This document shows positions 1 through 6,799 of a DNA stretch of 11,183 bases, in pieces. The notes beneath the pieces were generated by a model that searched no databases, had not been told where the DNA came from, and worked only from the letters and a program-made list of their open reading frames with translations. The translations under genes and the position numbers were made by a program. Source of the DNA: an uncultured Mucilaginibacter sp. (GTDB taxonomy: Bacteria > Bacteroidota > Bacteroidia > Sphingobacteriales > Sphingobacteriaceae); assembly GCF_946481715.1 (NCBI RefSeq), contig NZ_CAMLOV010000172.1:1-11183 (forward strand). The letters run 5' to 3'. Position 1 is the first letter of the stretch. Each line of letters begins with the position of its first letter.

Positions 1-237
1 TTTGTGGAGGAGGACGAAGTGATAGGCACCTTGCTCGAAATAAGCCGCTCTTCAGAAGGGCAACTGATATCGACCCTACAGGACATTAGGCATAAGCGCC
101 CGACGGAGATCGATACTTTGAATCTGGAGGTCGCCCGGATCGCCGGCCGGTATGGAAATGAAGATTTGGCCACGGAAACCCGGCTTTTGGGAGAGCTTAC
201 CGCCATAAAATCAAACTTAAATCTTGATATAAAATAA
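1..237 (+). CDS. panE: 2-dehydropantoate 2-reductase, C-terminal part (cut by window edge)
   Basis: The reading frame is open from the first base, so this is the 3' end of a longer gene. About 78 residues of the C-terminal helical domain are visible. The stretch STLQDIRHKRPTEID matches the ketopantoate reductase (PanE/ApbA) signature. The Ser, Asp and Glu that in the E. coli enzyme contact ketopantoate or assist catalysis (S244, D248, E256 from memory) are all present, encoded at about 70-72, 82-84 and 106-108. The family reduces 2-dehydropantoate to pantoate with NADPH in the cytoplasm, for pantothenate and CoA synthesis. A GTG at 4 could be read as a start but would leave only a fragment without the NADP-binding domain, so it is not believed. 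The next gene starts nine bases after the stop, suggesting one transcript. Some family members act on other 2-oxo acids, so the substrate is likely rather than proven. Confidence 0.82.
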   Translation, partial: FVEEDEVIGTLLEISRSSEGQLISTLQDIRHKRPTEIDTLNLEVARIAGRYGNEDLATETRLLGELTAIKSNLNLDIK

Positions 238-246
238 ACTGGAACT

Positions 247-1719
247 ATGTCTGTCTGGAAGAAAAAATCAATTGCCATGTTAACCACGGAATCCGGCGAT
301 AATGAGCAGGGTTTAAAAAGAACTTTCACCGTGTGGTCGCTGATCGCGCTGGGCATCGGCGCAGTGATAGGTTCCGGCCTTTTTGTAAGTACCGCAAGCG
401 CTATTGCAAACAATGCCGGGCCAGCGGTGACCATGGGATTTGCCATTGCGGCACTTGGTTGCGCTTTAACCGGGTTTTGTTATGCAGAACTGGCCTCAGC
501 TATCCCTGTGTCCGGCAGTGCATATACATACACTTATGCCACCATGGGCGAGCTGATGGCTTGGATCATTGGCTGGGACCTTATACTGGAATATGCGGTG
601 GGCGCGGCCAATGTAGCTATTTCATGGAGCCAGTACTTTAATAACCTGCTCGTTAATGTTATTCATACCAAACCAATTCCCTTCGCATTGTCGCATTCGC
701 CATTTCAGGTCTCGGCACTGGGCCAAAAAGGCTTTATAAATCTTCCTGCGCTATTCATCGTTGTTATGATCAGTTCTCTGTTGATCAAGGGCACAAAAGA
801 ATCAGCGCTGGTCAACGGATTTATCGTTATATTAAAAGTATCCATTGTTATCCTGATCATTGTTTCCGGCTGGAGCTTTATTGATGCTTCCAATCATACC
901 CCCTACATTCCGGCGGAATCTTCCTTTACCGATGAATTTGGCACCAGCCAGCCATTTGGTGGGTTGCAAGGCATTCTTGCTGCTGCCGGAACGGTATTTT
1001 TTGCTTTCATCGGCTTCGATGCGGTTAGCACGGCGGCTCAGGAAACCATTAATCCAAAAAGGAACATGCCCATTGGCATACTTGGGACCCTGGCGTTCTG
1101 CACCGTGTTGTACATTCTATTCGGTCACGTCCTTTCCGGGCTGGCAACTGTCAACGACTTTCGCACTGATGGAAAGGAAGCCTCGGTTGCATTTGCTATT
1201 CAAAAATATATGCCGGGTTACCGATGGCTGGCGCAATTGGTAACCGTTGCTATACTTGCCGGATTTTCTTCGGTAATCCTGGCAATGTTGATGGGGCAAT
1301 CGCGCATTTTTTACGCCATGGGGAAAGACGGGTTGCTGCCGAAATCTCTTGCAGACCTGCACGCAAAATTCAAAACCCCTTACAAAGCGAACCTTGTCAT
1401 CATGGTGGTAGTAGGGCTTTTTGCCGCATTGGTGCCCGGCAGTGTTGTGGGCCATATGAGTAGCATCGGTACATTGTTCGCATTCATCCTTGTGAGCGTG
1501 GCTGTAATTGTTTTAAGAAAAAAAGAACCAGCTATGGAGCGGAGATTTAAAACGCCACTGGTGCCCTATATACCCGTTTTAGGGATTATCATTTGTATGG
1601 CTATGATATATGGCCTGGGATGGGCAAACTGGCTTCGGCTTGGTATATGGCTATTTTTTGGTCTAATTATTTATTTTAGCTACGGCAGGCGAAACAGCAC
1701 ACTGAACCATCCAAAATGA
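247..1719 (+). CDS. APC-superfamily amino-acid permease (CAT/YfnA-like)
   Basis: A 490-residue inner-membrane transporter with roughly 12-13 hydrophobic segments. TM1 carries the APC substrate-binding signature GIGAVIGSGLF with the GSG turn at residues 42-44. A second signature, FAFIGFDAVSTAAQE at about 252-266, is the unwound TM6 region and conserved loop of the cationic amino acid transporter (CAT, TC 2.A.3.3) group. The segment KGTKESALVNG followed by VILK (K197) matches CAT-family TM5; in ApcT a TM5 lysine replaces a sodium site, and K197 may be its equivalent (inference). The family imports amino acids by proton-coupled or uniport mechanisms; the substrate cannot be told from sequence. 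The start at 247 lies nine bases after the preceding stop; an in-frame ATG at 277 is possible, but both precede TM1. The stop TGA overlaps the ATG of the DUF1572 remnant, so the three genes look like an old operon. Confidence 0.9.
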   Translation: MSVWKKKSIAMLTTESGDNEQGLKRTFTVWSLIALGIGAVIGSGLFVSTASAIANNAGPAVTMGFAIAALGCALTGFCYAELASAIPVSGSAYTYTYATMGELMAWIIGWDLILEYAVGAANVAISWSQYFNNLLVNVIHTKPIPFALSHSPFQVSALGQKGFINLPALFIVVMISSLLIKGTKESALVNGFIVILKVSIVILIIVSGWSFIDASNHTPYIPAESSFTDEFGTSQPFGGLQGILAAAGTVFFAFIGFDAVSTAAQETINPKRNMPIGILGTLAFCTVLYILFGHVLSGLATVNDFRTDGKEASVAFAIQKYMPGYRWLAQLVTVAILAGFSSVILAMLMGQSRIFYAMGKDGLLPKSLADLHAKFKTPYKANLVIMVVVGLFAALVPGSVVGHMSSIGTLFAFILVSVAVIVLRKKEPAMERRFKTPLVPYIPVLGIIICMAMIYGLGWANWLRLGIWLFFGLIIYFSYGRRNSTLNHPK

Positions 1720-1835
1720 CGGGATCGTACCTGCTAAGCGTTATCAAGAAATTTGAATGTTATAAAATGCTGTGAGAGAAGACATTCGAGCAACTTCCCG
1801 AAGAAAAGTTGTGTTGGAAGGATAAATGGCGAAAG
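1716..1835 (+). pseudogene. Remnant of a DUF1572 (DinB-superfamily) gene, N-terminus only
   Basis: An ATG at 1716 overlaps the permease stop (ATGA). Its frame reads MTGSYLLSVIKKFECYKML, then TGA at 1773-1775, then EKTFEQLPEEKLCW. Across the stop this matches the N-terminus of DUF1572 proteins, where the family reads roughly FEYYKxLGEKTFxQLxxEKLFW; the TGA falls on the usual Gly, so one base change (GGA to TGA) explains it. After the Trp the sequence leaves the family pattern (KDKWRKVV...), and the rest of the domain, including the C-terminal His-containing motif, is not found before the next gene. It is therefore a gene killed by a nonsense change plus a deletion or rearrangement, leaving about 34 recognisable codons. 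The right-hand boundary is approximate. DUF1572 members share the DinB four-helix fold; their role is unknown. The family match is from memory of the consensus. Confidence 0.6.
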
Positions 1836-1915
1836 GTAGTGCATAGAAAGTTTTTAACACCTACACATTTTTGGTATATCGACATTTATTTAGTTGTAAG
1901 AGCCATCCCTATGCC

Positions 1916-2281
1916 TTACGCTCTCCGCAATATTTTCTCCATCTTTCTTCCCTTTGCCAACTCATCCACCAGCTTGTCCAAATACCTAACCTGTTGCGTT
2001 AAAGGGTTTTCTATTTCCTCTATACGGTATCCACATATCATCCCTGTGATGAGGTGCGCATTGGGATTTAGCGAAGCCTCTTGAAAAAAAATCTTAAAAG
2101 TCGCTTTTTTTTCCATCTGTTTTTTTAGCTCTTCGTCGCCGAAACCGGTAAGCCACGTTATTACCTTGTGCAACTCATCTTTTGTCCTGCCTTTCTTTTC
2201 CACTTTTGCCAGGTATAAAGGGTAAACCGAGGCAAAGGTCATTTTTGCCATGCGCTCGTTATGTATGTCTGTAGTGTTCAT
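1916..2281 (-). CDS. DUF2200 family protein
   Basis: A 121-residue soluble protein that follows the DUF2200 (PF09966) pattern from end to end: MTFASVYPLYLAKVEKKGRT, then TWLTGF, FFQEASLNPNAHLITGMICG, the IEEIENPL block, and a C-terminal RYLDKLVDELAKGRKMEKIL helix. No signal peptide or membrane segment is present. The frame stays open to an ATG at 2326, but the internal ATG at 2281 (MNTTDIHNERM) gives the usual family length and start, whereas the extra 15 residues have no family support. The biochemical function of DUF2200 is not known. The gene runs opposite to its neighbours, is preceded by about 350 bases of non-coding DNA, and probably forms its own transcript. Confidence 0.88.
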   Translation of the reverse strand: MNTTDIHNERMAKMTFASVYPLYLAKVEKKGRTKDELHKVITWLTGFGDEELKKQMEKKATFKIFFQEASLNPNAHLITGMICGYRIEEIENPLTQQVRYLDKLVDELAKGRKMEKILRRA

Positions 2282-2628
2282 GTTTTTATATTTAATGCGG
2301 TCTCGATTATGCGGAAAGTCTACCAAATATCATCAAAAAACAGACAACCAAATAAACATTAAGCGCTAATTTCAAGCAAATCTCCAACAAAGTGGCTCAC
2401 GTTCTGCAAAGTAATTGTCCTGCTTAAATTACACGCAGGCTTCCCCGTTTGATTTTAAGTTAACGATACATACGGAAGGCCATTTAACCTCTAAGCGGTT
2501 TAATCTTATATCAAATTTAATATTCGGGTACGTTTTTTATTTCTGTATCTTGAGCGAGGCTTTCCGGATACCGGGACCCGAAACTTAACAGGCTCAAACC
2601 GGCCATCAACGTTCAAAATTTAAGTGTT
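2282..2628. other. Intergenic region between divergent DUF2200 and quinoprotein genes
   Basis: About 350 AT-rich bases between two divergently transcribed genes. No convincing reading frame, RNA gene or repeat is visible. It should hold the promoters for both genes. Confidence 0.6.
2523..2553 (+). promoter_or_regulatory. Candidate Bacteroidota-type promoter for the quinoprotein gene
   Basis: TTCG at 2523-2526, a 19-base spacer, then TATCTTGA at 2546-2553. This resembles the Bacteroidota vegetative promoter TTTG-N19/20-TAnnTTTG, with one mismatch in the upstream box and two in the downstream one. It would start transcription near 2560, giving a leader of about 70 bases. The match is weak and found by eye. 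Confidence 0.25.
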
Positions 2629-4821
2629 ATGAAACAAGCTAACTTGTTGTTCGCGGCAGTTATACTGTCGGTTGCCGTTAATTCCTGTAAACAATCATCT
2701 ACCGGTTCAACAGATTATAAAGGCTGGGCAACCTATGCAGGCAGTAAGGATGGCGCCCGATACTCGGCCAGCGAAAACATAACATTGCAAAACGTCGCCA
2801 ACCTTAAAGTAGCCTGGCAGTACAGTTCTAATGACAAGGACACCGGCAACCGTACGCAAAACCAGTGCAACCCCATCATGATTGATGGTGCGCTTTATGG
2901 CTCGACACCAAAGCTTAAGCTATTTTCGCTGAACGCGGCCACCGGCAAGCAAAACTGGCTGTTCGACCCCGCATCAGTAGATACGGCGGCAAAATTTAAC
3001 CCTATGTATTATTATAAAGTAAACCGCGGCGTAGTTTACTGGCAAGATGACAACGGCAGCAATAAACGCGTTTTTTATAATGTGGGAAATAAAGTTTACG
3101 CTATAGATATAAAAACGGGCAAGCCAGTTGCTGGTTTTGGGCACGGCGGCTACCTGGATATGACCGAAAACGTTGGGCGAGCGATCCAATCTTTTGTGGC
3201 CTCGACTACGCCAGGCATCATTTATAAAGATGTATTAATTATGGGGGTACGTGTTGCCGAAAGCGAAGATGCAGCACCTGCACCCATCCGCGCTTACGAT
3301 GCCCTTACAGGTAAACTGCGCTGGAGCTTTAATACTATACCGCACCCCGGCGAAAAAGGATATGAAACCTGGGAAAACAAGGATGCCTGGAAAAGCCTTG
3401 GCGGTGCCAATAACTGGTCGGGCATGTCGCTTGATGAAGAACGCGGCATTGTTTATATCCCGACAGGGTCCGTTGGCGGCGATTTTTACGGCGCCAACCG
3501 TAAGGGGCAAAACTTGTTTGCTAACTCGCTAATAGCGCTTAATGCAGCCACAGGTAAATATATATGGCACTACCAATTTGTGCACCATGATCTTTGGGAC
3601 CGCGACCTGCCTGCTACGCCAAACCTGGTAACTATTGAACATAATGGTAAAGACGTTGACGCGGTGGCTCAAATAACTAAGCACGGCTATATATTCATGT
3701 TCGATAGGACGAACGGCGAGCCGATATTCCCTATAAACGAGACCCCTGTGCCTACCAACGGCTTGCCCGGTGAGCAACCCTGGCCCACGCAGCCCATACC
3801 AACATTACCACAGCCATTTGCAAGGCAGAAATTTGGTCCCGAAGATGTGACTAATATATCGCCCGAAACGCATAAGGATATGATGGAAAAATACCTTAAA
3901 GTTAAAAACCGTGTGATGTTTAGCCCACCGAGTAAAGAAGGTGGCTGGATATTCCCGGGGTTTGATGGCGGCGGCGAATGGGGCGGTGCGGCAGTTGATC
4001 AGCAGACGAAGGTAATGTACATCAACAGCAGCGAATTGCCGTGGGCACAGGTAATGATAGATGTACCCAAAACCGATAACGCAGATCGCACCCTGGCAGG
4101 AGCGGGGCACGCATTTTATAACCAGCGCTGTATTGCCTGCCACGGCGCCGATTTAAAAGGAAACGGAAGCACTATACCAGCATTGCAGAACCTTAATAAA
4201 AAATACAACGAAACGCAGGCAAAAAGTATTATAGATAACGGCCGTAATATGATGCCATCGTTTAAAGCCATCCCCGAGGGTGAAAAGCAAGCGATCCTCT
4301 CCTTTTTGTTAAAACTACCCGAGAAAGAAGCAACCGGCCCAGCCACGAGGGGAGGAGCGCAACCTGTTTTAACTGCCGCGAAAAGCGTTTTGCCGGCTGC
4401 ACCTTATACAATGGCCGGCTATAACCGTTTTATTGATAAAGATGGCTACCCGGGCATAAAACCACCCTGGGGTACGCTTAACGCGGTAGACCTTGTTTCT
4501 GGCAAGCTATTGTGGAAGGTACCACTGGGCGAATTTGCTGAACTCACAAAGAAAGGCATACCCATTACCGGTACCGAAAATTACGGAGGGCCCTTGGTTA
4601 CCAAGGGAGGATTGGTATTTATTGCAGCCACTAAAGACGAGATGATACGTGCTTTTGATAAGAAAACAGGTAAAGTTGTTTGGCAGGCACAACTACCCGC
4701 AGCCGGCTATGCAACACCCGCCGCGTACGAAATAGATGGTAAACAATACATTGTTATAGCCTGTGGCGGCGGTAAAATAGGCAGTAAATCGGGGGATAGC
4801 TATGTAGCATTTTCGTTATGA
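2629..4821 (+). CDS. Secreted lipoprotein PQQ-dependent dehydrogenase with an inserted cytochrome c domain
   Basis: A 730-residue quinoprotein of the membrane glucose dehydrogenase (GCD)/quinate dehydrogenase branch. Residues 1-19 are a lipoprotein signal ending at Cys20 (VAVNSC), replacing the five membrane helices of E. coli GCD. The propeller begins at WATYAGSKDGARYS and ends with GGGKIGSKSGDSYVAFSL. The active-site block VHHDLWDRDLP supplies Asp324, and Lys351 follows exactly 27 residues later, the same spacing as the catalytic Asp466 and PQQ-contacting Lys493 of E. coli GCD (numbering from memory). Inserted near residues 485-570, between propeller blades, is a cytochrome c domain with heme motif CIACH (501-505) and a likely axial Met in NMMPSF (Met542). 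It should oxidise a sugar or alcohol outside the inner membrane and pass electrons through its heme to a respiratory acceptor. The substrate is unknown. No PQQ synthesis genes are in the window; an exogenous cofactor is possible. Confidence 0.9.
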   Translation: MKQANLLFAAVILSVAVNSCKQSSTGSTDYKGWATYAGSKDGARYSASENITLQNVANLKVAWQYSSNDKDTGNRTQNQCNPIMIDGALYGSTPKLKLFSLNAATGKQNWLFDPASVDTAAKFNPMYYYKVNRGVVYWQDDNGSNKRVFYNVGNKVYAIDIKTGKPVAGFGHGGYLDMTENVGRAIQSFVASTTPGIIYKDVLIMGVRVAESEDAAPAPIRAYDALTGKLRWSFNTIPHPGEKGYETWENKDAWKSLGGANNWSGMSLDEERGIVYIPTGSVGGDFYGANRKGQNLFANSLIALNAATGKYIWHYQFVHHDLWDRDLPATPNLVTIEHNGKDVDAVAQITKHGYIFMFDRTNGEPIFPINETPVPTNGLPGEQPWPTQPIPTLPQPFARQKFGPEDVTNISPETHKDMMEKYLKVKNRVMFSPPSKEGGWIFPGFDGGGEWGGAAVDQQTKVMYINSSELPWAQVMIDVPKTDNADRTLAGAGHAFYNQRCIACHGADLKGNGSTIPALQNLNKKYNETQAKSIIDNGRNMMPSFKAIPEGEKQAILSFLLKLPEKEATGPATRGGAQPVLTAAKSVLPAAPYTMAGYNRFIDKDGYPGIKPPWGTLNAVDLVSGKLLWKVPLGEFAELTKKGIPITGTENYGGPLVTKGGLVFIAATKDEMIRAFDKKTGKVVWQAQLPAAGYATPAAYEIDGKQYIVIACGGGKIGSKSGDSYVAFSL

Positions 4822-5173
4822 CAATCGCCACGTGTACAGCATTAAATTATGTAGTAAAAATATCAGAAAAACATATTATAATAAATTTGTTTTTCTGATA
4901 AATTAATATTTACTTTATGTTATTATATATATAAGCAACTATCCTCAAGTTGTTTAACCAATTTTATAAGCGCATAAAGCCCACTCTTTTGTTTTAGTTT
5001 AATATTTGACTACTGGAGTTTTATTCAATTAATATTCTTTAAAAATTTGCCCGTTATTTTAAACGGGATCCGGGAAGCTGAAAACGGATATACGAGTAAG
5101 CAACCAACCTTTCTTTATCACCCTTATGCTAACCTTTAAATCAATTGTGTTGCATGCCTGTAAACGTTTTACA
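4822..5173. other. AT-rich intergenic region after the quinoprotein gene
   Basis: About 350 strongly AT-rich bases between two genes on the same strand. Apart from the 13-bp inverted repeat at 4861-4900, no gene or repeat is seen. It must end the quinoprotein transcript and probably starts the next. Other weak TTTG-type boxes (for example AATATTTG at 5001-5008) have no partner box at the right spacing. Confidence 0.6.
4861..4900. promoter_or_regulatory. Perfect 13-bp inverted repeat with embedded TAAATTTG box
   Basis: TATCAGAAAAACA (4861-4873) and TGTTTTTCTGATA (4888-4900) are exact reverse complements around a 14-base AT-only centre. It starts 39 bases after the quinoprotein stop, so it may form the terminator hairpin of that gene, although the stem is AT-rich and the tail is not a clean T-run. 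The box TAAATTTG at 4882-4889 matches the Bacteroidota -7 consensus TAnnTTTG and overlaps the right arm, so an operator over a promoter is the alternative. No -33 box is seen at the expected distance, which favours the terminator reading. Confidence 0.5.
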
Positions 5174-6454
5174 ATGAGGCTATGCGTAACTAAGCTAATC
5201 CTGGCGCTAATTTTATTTTCATTGCCTTTGTTTTGCCTGGCGCAAGCAGATAGTATTCCAATGCCAAAATTGACAGGAGCGGCTAAACGAACCCAATGGG
5301 CAAAACTGGCGGCTGCGAAACTGGCCGCCATGACACCGGATTCTATCATCAGCATAAAAAATATGCGTACTCAAAAAGATTCGGTAAAAATTAAAGAAGT
5401 TATTGCGATTAAAGTTTTTACTCAAAGGGATATTAGTTTATACAATAAGCTGTATATCAATGGAATATTGGTTGAAAAGTTATCGCCTTTAAAAACCAGC
5501 GATAATGAGAAGATTGTATATTTTGAATTAGATAAGCGTGTGCAAAACCAGCTCGCGTCGTTTTTAAAGAGCACACCGTTTGAAACTACAGAGGTCCCCG
5601 TATATTTTAGTGTCGGAGCTTCTGTAAAAGTAAGCGTCGCGATTAAAGATACCGTTATACTTAACAATAAGGCTTCGGTTAAAGACACAACAGTACAGGT
5701 AACGGCAAACGTGTTGGCAAAAACACATGACGCTGTTTTTGTGGAAGTAAAACAAAAAATAAGTAAATGGTGGGTTTTTGCTGCGGCTTTGCTGGTAGCC
5801 ATTACCGCCGTTTATGCTTTGAAACACGACGTTTTAAAGGATAATGCCAACCTTTACTATAGCCTTGCCAGCGTGCAGCTGTTTTATTGGAGCCTTTTGT
5901 TTGTAATTGCTTATTTAGGTATTTGCCTGGATACAGATACGTTGCCCGACATCCCGCTTTCGGTACTGGCAATATTAGGCATCAGTGTTTCAACAACAGC
6001 CGTTGCAAAAGTTATTGATGATAAAGCCAAAGGTGCCGTAGTGATAGATGAAAAGGCAGAGAGCCAGGGTTGGTTTGTAGACATACTTTCTGACGGATCA
6101 AGTATCAACATACAGCGGTTTCAAAATGTGGCTTTTAATGCTTTTTTTGGAGTTTTGTTTTTGCAAAGAGCATTATCGACGCATTTGCTGCCCGATTTTG
6201 ACGATAACGTATTGCTGTTATTAGGTGTAAGCGCGGGTGCCTATGCTGGTTTAAAACACTTAGAACCTGCTAAAGAGCAAACTAAGGAATCTGCAACTAC
6301 GGTTGGAGACCTTGAAGATAAAACAAAGGCTGCAATAGCAGCAAAGGCGGCGGACCCCAAAAGTACGCAGGCAGACGACCCCACAACTACAACAAATCCC
6401 GACTCTTCAACAGGCACAGCTACCGAACCGCCCAGTGGCGCAACCGGTGCCTAA
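5174..6454 (+). CDS. Signal-peptide protein with a duplicated transmembrane module; function unknown
   Basis: A 426-residue protein. The frame is open from an ATG at 5126, but the ATG at 5174 gives a clean signal peptide (MRLCVTKL, a hydrophobic core, cleavage near AQA/DS at 25-26), so it is preferred. Residues 26 to about 195 form a beta-rich extracytoplasmic region. Then come five likely membrane segments at about 199-216, 231-252, 262-279, 318-334 and 345-361. The segments following the first form two copies of one module: Q235, LPD (257-259), LGIS (268-271), K279 match Q317, LPD (339-341), LGVS (350-353), K361, each 82 residues apart. Between them is a cytoplasmic stretch with GWFVDILSDGSSINIQRFQ, a pattern I recall from unnamed bacterial membrane proteins. 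The last 60 residues are low-complexity, rich in Thr, Ala, Asp and Pro. No enzyme motif is seen; role unknown. Confidence 0.8.
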   Translation: MRLCVTKLILALILFSLPLFCLAQADSIPMPKLTGAAKRTQWAKLAAAKLAAMTPDSIISIKNMRTQKDSVKIKEVIAIKVFTQRDISLYNKLYINGILVEKLSPLKTSDNEKIVYFELDKRVQNQLASFLKSTPFETTEVPVYFSVGASVKVSVAIKDTVILNNKASVKDTTVQVTANVLAKTHDAVFVEVKQKISKWWVFAAALLVAITAVYALKHDVLKDNANLYYSLASVQLFYWSLLFVIAYLGICLDTDTLPDIPLSVLAILGISVSTTAVAKVIDDKAKGAVVIDEKAESQGWFVDILSDGSSINIQRFQNVAFNAFFGVLFLQRALSTHLLPDFDDNVLLLLGVSAGAYAGLKHLEPAKEQTKESATTVGDLEDKTKAAIAAKAADPKSTQADDPTTTTNPDSSTGTATEPPSGATGA

Positions 6455-6537
6455 CATGCTAATGAACCGGATTAAAAATATATCAATAAGATAAAGAACT
6501 AACCGGCATAACTGTGAGCCAATAACGTGTTAAAAAT

Positions 6538-6573
6538 AAAGGTTTGGGCAATCTCAGCATTGTCCAAACCTTT
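6538..6573. terminator. Strong hairpin, probable bidirectional terminator
   Basis: The arms AAAGGTTTGGGCAAT (6538-6552) and ATTGTCCAAACCTTT (6559-6573) pair over 15 positions with a single G-U wobble around a 6-base loop. Read on the minus strand, the stem is followed by ATTTTTAA, a good T-tail; on the plus strand the tail (CTTGTAAAA) is poorer. It lies 84 bases after the 5174-6454 gene and can end that transcript, but it is better built to end a leftward transcript arriving from the kinase gene. Confidence 0.75.
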
Positions 6574-6610
6574 CTTGTAAAAAGCATGTTAATACCTGTA
6601 AATAACACGT

Positions 6611-6784
6611 ATGAATAATTTTTTTAGAGGTATCATTGCTGCATGGGGTGCAAAAAAACTTGGCGGCGGCTGTTTTTCCACCATTATTATATTTATTATT
6701 ATTTGGGTATTGCTTGGAAAATGCAACCAGCAATCGCAGGCACAAACGCAGCCTGTTCGCACGAAAGTAGCAATTTGCAAATAA
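6611..6784 (+). CDS. Small single-span membrane protein, 57 aa
   Basis: The frame starts at ATG 6611 and ends at TAA 6782-6784. The product has a short amphipathic N-terminus (MNNFFRGIIAAWGAKKLGGG), then Cys21, a very hydrophobic span (FSTIIIFIIIWVLLG, about 22-36), and a polar, Gln-rich tail. The WGAKKLGGGC element before one membrane helix resembles short hypothetical proteins I recall from Bacteroidota, which supports a real gene over a chance frame. Positively charged residues before the helix suggest the N-terminus faces the cytoplasm. The start is only 37 bases after the hairpin at 6538-6573, so it has either a very short leader or relies on read-through. It runs tail to tail with the kinase gene, 15 bases apart, with no terminator between. 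Function unknown. Confidence 0.62.
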   Translation: MNNFFRGIIAAWGAKKLGGGCFSTIIIFIIIWVLLGKCNQQSQAQTQPVRTKVAICK

Positions 6785-6799
6785 TTCAGGCGGGCAGTT

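Noticed and set aside
1773..1775. TGA as a recoded (selenocysteine) codon in the DUF1572-like frame
   Set aside because: The family has Gly here, not Cys or Sec, and the sequence diverges from the family soon after, so a dead gene explains it better.
1809..2084. Plus-strand frame of 91 codons starting with TTG
   Set aside because: Its first codons continue the frame of the DUF1572 remnant; the rest is antisense to the DUF2200 gene and has no family resemblance.
5126..5173. Earlier ATG as the start of the duplicated-module membrane protein
   Set aside because: The extra 16 residues (MLTFKSIVLHACKRFT) would place charged and polar residues before the signal peptide; the ATG at 5174 gives a standard signal peptide.
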